From NCBI GenBank assembly GCA_949317995.1, contig OX439038.1, forward strand, positions 71,682,659 through 71,746,658: DNA of 64,000 nt. The letters are read 5' to 3'. Of the stretch, positions 21,099-30,000 are shown in pieces. Below the pieces are notes generated by a model. The model had not been told where the DNA came from, did not search any database, and worked only from the letters and a program-made list of their open reading frames with translations. The first letter of the stretch is position 1, and each line of letters begins with the position of its first letter. This DNA comes from Acholoe squamosa (lineage: Eukaryota; Annelida; Polychaeta; Phyllodocida; Polynoidae). The position numbers and the translations under genes were made by a program.

Positions 21099-21836
21099 AT
21101 GACGTCGCCGAGCGTCCCCAGTACCGAAACCAGTCATCAAATGCAAATTTTTTCGCACGTGATCACGCTCACATGACAATATGCATAACCAAATAAACGT
21201 CCACACGTGGTGTGCACGCCAATACAATAACATATGCACGTGTTTATATTACAGTAGACTTGCAACATACCCCGACTTACCACTCCCCGATCACTATACC
21301 AATCTAATTCAGACAACACCGGCACCCAATTTACAAGCCCCAAAATCCATAACAAAACTCTAAACTGGTGGTGGACTTTTCTATATTATTAGCAAATATC
21401 ACAAATTAATCAGGTTCTCTGGCGCCAATCACATTAAAATCACGAGGAATCAAGCATATTATCAAAGTCACTTATCACAGGTTGATCCGAGCCCTTCTGG
21501 CTGTTGATGCCGTAATCACAATAATAAATCACAGGGAAATCACAGTCAATCACATAGCGCATTAGGCCTCGCCACCTTCTGGAATCTAGTCCTTTTCTCC
21601 GGCTTCACATCTTCCTTTTCTTTCTTTCTCTCACTCCCCGGCTCTCTTGTCTGCCCGTCCTCAACCGACCCACGCCTTCATATCAATATCCCTGAAACCA
21701 AACAGACAGCCCTTTACTCCCCATCGACCCCTTACAAGGATTCAAATTTTTCGTTGCATTTCAACCCTCCTAATTAAAAACCTAAAAATAGCCCCACAAA
21801 ATTTCAAAAACTCCTGAAATATCACTCACCTCTCTC

Positions 21837-22134
21837 CTAAGCAGAAACCCCACAGGGTCCGCCGCCGGTGCCCCCGGGGCCCCCTTGCAGGCCCTTAAAA
21901 CCATGACACGCATAGGGCACCCATCCAACCACCACCAGATACACACGCACCCTGGAGAGAAACCAAAGCCACCCTCTGTGAAAAACAGCATAATGTTTTT
22001 CAACGACGAACAAATTAGCACATTAACAATGAATCCATCCATTAGATTTTGACTCACCCCACCGGCTCAACGACGCGGAGCATCAGGCAAACGGTCCCCA
22101 ACTCCGTGACATGGATGGAGAGCGACACCTCCAT
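21837..22134 (-). CDS. Possible short antisense spliced ORF within the retroelement
   Basis: On the minus strand, an ATG at 22134 opens 25 codons plus two bases, up to a GGG|GTGAGT donor after 22058. A 106-base interval then ends in TTTCTCTCCAG at 21952 and contains a CTAAT branch-like word. The frame resumes for 37 codons to TAG at 21837-21839. A second acceptor (TTTTTCACAG, slightly upstream) keeps the same frame. Just after the stop lies another strong donor, GAGAG|GTGAGT. The product of about 63 residues is Val/Gly-rich with no recognised family. Antisense genes are known in deltaretroviruses, but this could equally be a captured piece of host gene or chance. Confidence 0.25.
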
Positions 22135-22260
22135 GACAATCCTTTTCCTTTTTTTTTTGCCGAAGCAACACAGAGCCTCCTTCAAAATCTCCGGGGTTTG
22201 GTGCGAACTTCCTCCGTCAATATTTCAGCAGTTTCTGACGTCAAAAACGCCGTCTTCCCC

Positions 22261-22267
22261 TTTTATA
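22261..22267 (-). promoter_or_regulatory. Candidate antisense TATA box
   Basis: TATAAAAGG on the minus strand, 127 bases before the ATG at 22134. A perfect TGACGTCA palindrome lies at 22236-22243, near the expected start site. It would drive transcription back towards env. Confidence 0.35.
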
Positions 22268-22830
22268 GTGGACCCTACCGCGGGAACCTTAAGCTCATTT
22301 TTCGGCCCAATTTTCGAACCTCAAAAATCCAAACCTTTCCAGCCGTTTTGCAAAATTCTTGAACCCATACCAACCCCCCCCAACCCAAAATACAAAGTAA
22401 ACCTCCCCAGCCCCCGTCCCAACCCTGAAGGGTTGGTGCAAGTCTACATCTCTCATTTACCGTAAACTCATAGGCCTTAACGTAAATCCCATACATTAAC
22501 CAAACGCTGTACAGACGCTGGCGCAGTGGCGCCTCTCGGTGTTATTTTTCCGAACTAAAATCCGAGACGGAGCAGCGTACGGCCCAGCGACCGTCCGCTG
22601 GCGCCGCCAGGTGTGTAGTATTGGAATTAACATAGAGTCCTTGGATACGGCCTCCCGCCTAGCTCCAAACCTAAACCTTTGCTTCTGTATGGTACTCCCA
22701 AGTGTCGACTTAACCAATTTTTAGCACCATGAGTTAATCTTGGTATTTTTGTGGACCTGATTGTGAACCATACAACCTGACACAGTCTCTAATGCCTTGT
22801 TTTCTCTGCTCTATGTTGTTTTCTGAACAG

Positions 22831-23063
22831 GTCAACGCGAGATGACTGGGACCAGTCCAACACCGACGAAGCCGGCCCTGAAAGACCAGAAACCTCCTCA
22901 GCCGAAAAATACCCAGGTCAGGAAACCAGTTACCCTCAATACTCAGGAGGAACGAACCCTAATGGCAGAAATACACGCAGCAGAAGGGCCGACACCCCCA
23001 TCCCAGAGGCCCGCTACAACTGGAGGAGCAACCCCCGCACCCCAGCAAGGCCAAAATGCCTAA
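22831..23063 (+). CDS. Overlapping frame of the 3' exon: env C-terminal tail or small basic protein
   Basis: In the frame of the ATG at 22842 the exon is open from 22831 to the TAA at 23061-23063. It is Lys/Pro/Thr/Gln-rich (for example TPTKPALKDQKPPQPK). It fits, in phase, the env donor at 20648 and also the gag-leader donor at 8104. So it may form the last 76 residues of Env, a separate small protein starting at the gag ATG, or both. It fully overlaps the 210-codon frame, a dual-coding arrangement like that of lentiviral second exons. Confidence 0.5.
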
Positions 23064-23464
23064 TAGCAGGGTGCAGACTGTGCTCCAGCACCCCTGAGGG
23101 TTTTGTCTGCCCCTGCTCCTACACAGGCATCAGGTTCAGACCCCTAGTATCCCAGAGACACTACACCACCACCACCTTCACCAATAGCACCTCAAACCTA
23201 GATCACCAGGACAACAAAAATGACAATAGCTCCGAGTCTGAAGACTCTGACTCTTCAACCTCTACTTCTGCCGAACCAGGCAACCTGGCCTCGGTGGAAG
23301 AGGATTTTAGAGACATAGATTTAGACCCCAGCACTCCTATTAAAAGAGCTGCGCTCAGAAGAAAGTGGGCAAGAGGCAGATTCTACATAAGAACCCCCAG
23401 ACCCCACCCTAACCTACCCCCCTCCAGTGTCAGTGCTGGAGACAGTAAACCATGGAAACATTAA
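22831..23464 (+). CDS. Hidden 210-codon accessory exon with cysteine cluster
   Basis: From the acceptor at 22830 the frame starting at 22832 runs without a stop to TAA at 23462-23464. It contains no ATG, so it must be entered by splicing with two bases from upstream; the exon ending at 16927 provides them. Layout: Arg/Pro/Ser-rich N-terminal part (residues 1-65), a compact cysteine cluster (CLIAGCRLC, then FVCPCS, about 72-91) that could bind zinc, a Thr/Asn linker, a very acidic Ser/Glu/Asp block (about 125-165), then a basic Arg-rich segment (RRKWARGRF) near 180 and a Pro-rich tail. This mix resembles small regulatory proteins of complex retroviruses in style, not in sequence. It overlaps the env-tail frame in its first 230 bases. 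No family recognised. Confidence 0.6.
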
Positions 23465-24779
23465 TATTCAGAAAATCATGTAAACCCCTCCGATTTCAAT
23501 TACAAATCAGTGTTATTCTTACCTTCCTTTCCATATTTATCGATTGTAGGGACACAATTTAAAACGCCCCCCCCCCCCAAGAACCACAGTACCGCTTTCA
23601 TTTGTATGTGACCTTTAATTCGATCTGCAAGGTTTACACGATTTCTCCACGATTGTAAAAATAAAACCAAACTCATATTGTACCATCTTAACCAATAAAC
23701 CACCATACATTTACTTGTAAAAACTCTGTGTAAGCTTAGAGTTGACCTGGCTGGCAGATCAACCCTAGCTTTCAGGTGCCACAGAGCCCCCATCCCTCTT
23801 TTCAAGCCCAACCATGTCATTGTATTTATGGGTTTTAGCCTCAGTAGAAAACCATGTGTGAAAAATGTTTTGAAATATTTATTGTCTCAAGAAGTTGAAC
23901 ATCCAGAGCCTGTAATTTCCACTACTAAAATTCTACAGAATGCCACCTCGGCAAGCCTTTCAACCCCAAAAGTAACAAGTGACAACTACCTCGGGCCAAA
24001 TGCCCCCTTTTCCAAAAATCCAAATTTTTTTTTTAGAAATTTCACATTTTCACCAACCTCTCGGCTCTGGGTGAACAGTTTCTCCTTGCATGCAAGTTTG
24101 TGTTTTCAATTATTTTATGTACAAGCTAGTCCAAAAGAGATCTTCGGTCACATCTCACTGTATGTCACTGATGATCGTCACCTCGCCCATATATGTAGCT
24201 TAGCAGTGATACCACTACTGCCCAGCTCAATCATTAACTTATTTGTTAAAACCTTGTATGTAAGGACAGCATGTACATATTTTCACCTTATTTAAAACCT
24301 CTTTTAAACAATCTGTGCTTTTATACCGCTGATGTATTTGTAATTTTATACCGTATATTTTTATACTGGATATAGAAAATGTATTTTGACAATGTATGAT
24401 GCACAAGACAGACCTAGTCATGCCCCTACTACCCTGCTCAGCCAGAGCAGTCTTAGTACCCTTAGCATCTATTTTTGTAGTGTTCAAGCCAGATTATTTT
24501 GAATTAGTTCATAGAGTTTGCCTCAATTGAGAGGATGCAAGTTCAAGTAGTTTTAGCTAAGAAAAATATCAGTTGTTATCCAAGCTCCTATGTTTTGTAC
24601 CAACTACTACCGGTAGAACCAAATATTGTACCCCCTTTTCACAAGAAACTTGGTAATATCAATCTTTACCCAGGGCTGAACATCTTTTCAGCCCCCTATT
24701 TCACATCTTATACTTGAGCATGTCAATGGACTTGATATAGACTCTCATTCCTTATAATTATACTCCCTTTAACCTCATG
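23465..24779 (+). other. 3' untranslated region of the retroelement
   Basis: AT-rich with one C run (23568-23578) and no splice-linked frame. One ATG-initiated frame at 23828-24295 is listed separately. The rest shows stops in all frames. Confidence 0.5.
23828..24295 (+). CDS. ORF of 155 codons before the 3' LTR, doubtful
   Basis: Starts at a real ATG (23828) in the context TTTATGG and ends at TAA. The composition is Phe/Ser/Leu-rich, with hydrophobic stretches near the C-terminus (SLAVIPLLPSSIINLFV) but no recognised domain. It is the longest frame in the 3' region. It could be a further accessory gene or a chance opening. Confidence 0.25.
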   Translation: MGFSLSRKPCVKNVLKYLLSQEVEHPEPVISTTKILQNATSASLSTPKVTSDNYLGPNAPFSKNPNFFFRNFTFSPTSRLWVNSFSLHASLCFQLFYVQASPKEIFGHISLYVTDDRHLAHICSLAVIPLLPSSIINLFVKTLYVRTACTYFHLI

Positions 24780-24805
24780 CAGAGATGAGTGGGAATGTGG
24801 GGATA
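24780..24805 (+). other. Polypurine tract
   Basis: AGAGATGAGTGGGAATGTGGGG, purine-rich with a few T interruptions, directly upstream of the 3' LTR. This is the expected primer for plus-strand DNA synthesis. Confidence 0.65.
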
Positions 24806-25376
24806 TGTCAATGGACTATTCTATGTATTATAATTATGAACGACATACTCAAACCAAACTGGCCAAGCTACCCCCTAGTTCAAACCAAGGTCAACCTATT
24901 TTTAGCTTAGCAGGGTGAAGAGTTCACACCTGCCCTCCTCCAGTGGGAAATCCCCAGGCTCCCTCCTGTGGATCCCCCACTGGAGAACTCAACTATTTTT
25001 AGATTCACCTAGCCAATAGGAGCAGCTCACCCCTCCTACCACAGATTGGGACTGAGCAGAACCACCGACTCAGCATATTTGAGTCGCTCCCTATACTAAA
25101 AATAGAAAGTACAGAAATAGACACGACGTCATCTGGGCTTGCTCCTGACTATATAACCTAGTCAGGATCAAGCCTCAGCATCTTATTCTTCTCCAACCTA
25201 GACCCTACGACACTCAGGTGCCTTGGCTTAGGATATAGCTTGGTCAGACTGGCGAGTACTACATTGTACACTGTATCAGTTACTCATCATGCCAATCTTA
25301 CAATAAAGCTGGATCATCAACTGAATTGTCTGGACTCCTGTTACCTCACTTCATGACATGTAACGAGACATTGACA
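24806..25376 (+). repeat. 3' long terminal repeat (571 bp)
   Basis: Same length and, read side by side, the same sequence as 7472-8042. TATA box at 25150-25156 and AATAAA at 25302-25307. Confidence 0.95.
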
Positions 25377-25380
25377 ATAG
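25377..25380. repeat. 4 bp target-site duplication ATAG, right copy
   Basis: Matches 7468-7471. The host foldback arm resumes without loss at 25381. Confidence 0.9.
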
Positions 25381-25990
25381 GTAGACTAATGGTAAGAATG
25401 TACAGAGAAATTTAGGTACAAAGGTGAGGGGTAAACTTTAATCCTTTAAGCCATTTGAGGGAAAACCTAATTAGCTCTAGATGTTTCAAGGGATAGGTAG
25501 TATGAGTGATAGGTAGGCTAAGGGATAGGCAGTATGTGGGAGAGGCAGAGCCATACACAGGCAGAGTACTTGTTAGGTTGGGATAGGCAAAAATTGGGAT
25601 ATGTAGATTGAGGTACTGACTTTGATTAGCATGTTGCATCTATAAAAAGTTCCAATCATTTTCAATATAACTTTTTTTACAATTTTAAAATATTCTCATC
25701 ACCAAACCTCATTTTTAGGTACCTTTGGCCAAATTCTGAGAATCAAGACCACACATTTTGGATTCAGCAGGATTTTTTGGTACAGGTGGCCCCTTGTTTC
25801 CATTTGATATCACTCTGATAAAGATTCCTGACATCTCCATAAACCCCCTTATCTTACATAGGACTCAGTACTGAACACAAAAGGTAGCCTACTTTTAAGG
25901 GGGGGGGGGGTAGAGGGGGGTACCTTGCACTTTAGGACTCTATGGAGTAACATATCCTAGGGAACCTATACTATTCTTGCTGGTACCAGT
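25381..25990. repeat. Foldback element, remainder of right arm
   Basis: Reverse complement of about 6296-6895. Near-identical through 25381-25870, with small indels; beyond the G run at 25899-25910 similarity weakens but is still visible to GGTACCAGTAC near 25985. Confidence 0.8.
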
Positions 25991-26844
25991 ACAGGATATT
26001 ATATTGTTAATCTTACCGGAGGGCTAATTGTAGATCAAGGAGAAATATTTCCCAGAAAGACCTGAAATAAGATAACTCATGTACCCAGTGCCACTATTCT
26101 GTTGAATGCACATGAGTGGGCCTCTGGTAGGGTAAACAATGACTCATTGGCTGTCTAGCTGTCTGTCTGTGCAGAGGGATGTGATCACAATGTCTGATCC
26201 AGTTCAACTGTGGATTTGTCTGGATCTATTTAAGATAGGAAGATAATTCAAAGAGATCTAAAGGGTTGTTAAATAAATCTATACCAGTATGGCCAAATGA
26301 ATCCTATAAATTCTAAGCCAATCTGAAAAATCTAGGTCTACCTGTAGCTGTAGAATTCACCAGGGCTGCATTCATGCATTATGACCATGATTGGACATGG
26401 TACGGTATATTAATACACTACCGGTCGTTAATACCCGGTAATCTAGGGGGGACTTTTTGTGACTTTAATACTTTCGCCTCTGCGTCTGAAACCTCTTGGA
26501 CCCTTTAGACTGTTTAGTACCTGTGGAACCTGTGAACACCCCCCCCCCCCCACCAAGGGTAATTTATGTGCCCAAGAAGGATCCACAAAAAGATTAAAGG
26601 TCCAAGTAAATGTTTTACAGTTCAACTGATAATTTGATTGAGTCAGTTGGACCCGACCTGTGGCAGTGACTGGTTTGATAGGACCGACAGACAGGGTTGG
26701 CCTGCTACTGCCGGCATAGATTCTCCAGCTGCACTATCAATGAATGGCATTGAGTCGCGGCTCAGACTGCAGCAGATCACGTAGGCATCGTCCGGCTGCC
26801 TGCAATGTTAAACAGCCGGCAGTGCAGCAGACAGCAAAACCTAC
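25991..26844. other. No gene recognised
   Basis: AT-rich spacer with a C run at 26538-26550. It should contain the start of intron 1 of the minus-strand gene that begins at 27043. I found no second exon here. Confidence 0.5.
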
Positions 26845-27043
26845 CTGTAGTGATGAACCCCACCGCTTGCTCCGACGACATCCACACTGGCTCCTTGCCG
26901 GAGATGGGGTGGAAGGGTTCCGGGGAGTAGTCGAAGTATGTCCTGTCTTGTTGCCATTTTCCTAGGGCTGACTGGGCAGGCTGGAAAAGGCGGGGCTTGA
27001 AGAGCCGGGAGATGTGTTTCCCAAGGCCACCAAGGACTGCCAT
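26845..27043 (-). CDS. First exon of a probable mitochondrial acetyl-CoA hydrolase/4-hydroxybutyrate CoA-transferase
   Basis: 66 codons plus one base from ATG at 27043 to a donor ACTACAG|GTAGGT after 26845. Residues 1-30 are basic and amphipathic (LGKHISRLFKPRLF), like a mitochondrial presequence. The end, GKEPVWMSSEQAVGFITTG, is typical of the start of the mature domain of the acetyl-CoA hydrolase/transferase family (proteins annotated as 4-hydroxybutyrate CoA-transferase-like), which moves CoA between acyl groups. The gene runs leftwards. No further exon is evident down to position 1, so intron 1 probably holds the foldback element and the 17.9 kb retroelement in antisense. The family call rests on a short motif. 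Confidence 0.5.
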
Positions 27044-30000
27044 CTTGGTGATGCTGTAGTGGAATGAAACACGGGGGTGCTGTAACCCAGTCTTACTGTC
27101 TGTTCAATCAGGTCAGTACTAGATGGCGCCACTGAAGTAGATAAGAAGCCGAGCAAAAGGGGGCGTGTCAGGATAGGCTAAGCGGGCGTGGCACTAGCAG
27201 GGCAACAAGAGGAGAGAATGGGGGGGGGGGGGGGGGCATAGCAATGTAAATGAAGGGCAGGCAAGAACAAAAAAAAAAGGGGGACATAAGGCCAATTAAA
27301 AAAAAAGGTCTGTGTAACCCAACCGACCCTAGCAAACAGGGGGGGGGGGATCCCTTTTTTTGTGATTTTGAAGAATTTTGTCTTTCTCATCATTATTATA
27401 CAATGAAATCAAGAATTTGATACATCCATTGATATGTGCCCTATAACATTTCCTATATAAATGTTAAAAAAAAAAAAAACCGACCTACAGACCCTAGCTT
27501 TTTCAGCTTTGTTACTGGAAACACATCTTTTATTTTTCTTGGCTAAATGGGAATGCTGGGAAACGCCTTTTGAAGAACGGAAATATTATGCTTTTGAGCA
27601 CTGATAATCTTAACTAATTTTTGTGCCAGGGGGCCAATATTACGGTCTTAATGCAGCAGTGGCACATTACTCACTTAGGTCTGTTTTCGCGTATCATGAC
27701 ATCTTACAAAGGGATATTGTAATATTAAAGGGCTACTGATAAGAGCTCCTCTTTTCTGAATGTGGGGAAATAAAACAAAACGGCCAACAAAAGATAATTG
27801 ATTTTTATAGAAACTTTATTTCGTTAGTACAGTTTACCAAAACAAGGTGCCGTCCAATCTACTTTGTGGCAGCTGGGATACATGTATGGTAATGGCTATA
27901 TATATGTACACAACAAAATATGATGTTGTAAACTGCATTACAGCTATATATTTATTTGAACATGAGCGTTATGGAAGAATATGACAATAAATTATCACCG
28001 CATTTTCACTGTAGGGGGTAGGATAAGAGTCCATTCTCAGACCAACAATGCTGTGCTTTTATGGCATAATGGCTATGAATTTGTACCATCAAAAAAGTGA
28101 CGCAATCAAGTCTACACTTTTTTAATACTTCACTTTTTGGGGGTGGGGGTAGGGGGTCAATGGATCCAGAAGCGCCTCAAAAATAAAAGTTTGCCTTTTT
28201 GTTTCACCAATGGTTCTGGAAATACATAGACTTGTACTTCGCTGATGCCGCTTTTGGGATTTAAGCTGAACTGAGGCCATAACCTACTCTGCCACCTACA
28301 GTGAAATTACAAACCATTCTCTCATACCATCTGATTAAGAATGTGCGTCTCTCCACAAACATTGGATGCCCTCTCAAAAGGCTTTATCCTGTCTTAACAT
28401 ACCGATATAACAAAGTCGACGAAATAGCCTGTATACTATGTAAATGCCATACAAGGAAATTCAAATTGAATAGTGGGGATTTTGTGAGTTTTCTAAGAGT
28501 GTTGATACTGAGGATATAAGATGTGCTGTTTTGTGATACATACAGGTAGCTCAGGAAGTATTTTTTTTCCCCATATCAGCATTAATCAATGGAATCTCAG
28601 GGTTGCATGCAAACATTTTTTCTGACTTTGCCTAGAGAGTGATTAATTAAATTCAACCTTTCTCTTGGCATCATTTACTTATTAGCTTTTTATATTACCT
28701 TGGTTGCACCAAACCATTAACCCTGGTCCCATCCAATGCCTCTATATTATGCACAGCTCATCATTAAGCACTGACTCAATCAGAGCCTACTGAAAAAAAG
28801 AACCAACAGGCTAAACAAAATGCGATTTTGTCTTTCTTCGAGTTGACTGCATGATTACATAAAGTTTTTCAGAAAAAAAAAATCAGGAAAACGGGCCTGT
28901 TGTTTACAATGAACATGTAAGTAGTTATAGTAGAAAGAACACACTAGAATAAAAAAGCCCTGGGCACGCCAGGATCCACACGAGATTATAGGCTTCAAAT
29001 AGGTCTTTATGGACCGCATAATGCATGGATGAAGCCATAGCATGTTACTCACCAAGGCTACAATTGGACAATGATCAAAGGAAGTAGCACATTAAAGCAT
29101 TAAGCAACTGCTAAACTGTGGTGCGAATATAACGAAAACTAAGCAGGAAACACAAAAATAGAACACAGCAACTACAGGAGAAACCCATGCACACACACAC
29201 TTCGGATAAGGGAGTGGTCTTTTAACAACACCACCTGGAAGGGGTGAGGTTTTTTGTCAACTTCAGTTAAAAACCACCTTCATTGCCAAAAGAGAATCTG
29301 TACTCTTTTCACAAGCGAGGTCAAAAACGTCTCCCTCCCCCCTCCACCCACCATCCACCTCAATTCAACACTGGGCAGTCAGGATAATACACAGCCAAAA
29401 CCATATATCAGTATGAGAATTCATCTGTAAAATATTACCCGTTAATTGTCCACAAACTATTTTGAAGCTCAATCTACTACCCGGGTAATTCAAAATGAAA
29501 TATCACCCATTCATGCAATATTTTCGGTGCCTCATGCTCTCGTAAAGAACATTGGTTTAGTAACCATTTAATATGGAGAGCATGTTGCCTCAAGGCAACA
29601 CAAAAATAGAACACAGCAATGTATAACTCACTGGTTTTGTATTATGAACCAATACAGAACCGGTGAGTAAATCGCGACTTGTGCACTGATGCATCCCTCA
29701 TGACCCTTGAGAGTGTACCGACCCCACTGGGTTACCCGCCGCGGTTACCCATAATGCATCAATTTACCGCCAATTTACCTGTGAGGACATGTTTGTGAAT
29801 ACCACGATTATGCATTGTGACAACGCTAGGGAAGTGTAATAAAGCAATCATAGTTTATACATGGTATATAACAGATATATCATTTATATTCAACTGACCG
29901 CCTGTGCCAGTCAAGCTTTAACATCAGAATTTAACATAAGATAGATGGGATGCTATGAGTGAGAACTAGTCTGACACGCTGTGTGAATTGAATCACGAAA

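Larger units (their letters stand above)
20649..22830 (+). other. Env-tail intron / possible internal regulatory region
   Basis: There is no long plus-strand gene. The ATG at 20770 overlaps the env TAA and opens 85 codons, a weak candidate. The region is unlike the rest of the element: GC-rich patches, CpG, several CACGTG and GACGTC words (for example 21049, 21100, 21157, 21204, 22236) and a strong hairpin at 21060-21098. It ends with TCTCTAATG and a long T/C tract before CTGAACAG, a textbook branch site and acceptor. On the minus strand it holds a TATA box and a possible short spliced ORF. An internal promoter, as in foamy viruses, is possible but unproven. Confidence 0.45.
7472..25376 (+). 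mobile_element. Intact 17.9 kb envelope-bearing Ty3/gypsy LTR retrotransposon (errantivirus-like)
   Basis: Two 571 bp LTRs bound by TGTCAATG...CATTGACA flank gag, pol, an extra ORF, env and a 3' accessory region, all on the plus strand. Domain order PR-RT-RNaseH-IN and the 4 bp target duplication place it in the Ty3/gypsy (Metaviridae) group. The LTRs look identical and the three long frames are uninterrupted, which implies recent insertion. At 17,905 bp it is two to three times the usual length of such elements. The excess lies in about 1.4 kb between pol and the extra ORF, the 2.2 kb env-tail intron and 1.3 kb before the 3' LTR. A diverged solo LTR of the same lineage lies at 62204-62797. 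The element is antisense to the neighbouring host genes. Confidence 0.93.

Noticed and set aside
22049-22465. 138-codon plus-strand ORF in the env-tail intron
   Set aside because: It opens with TTG, not ATG, has no acceptor that fits its start and shows random-like composition. It overlaps the better-supported minus-strand signals.
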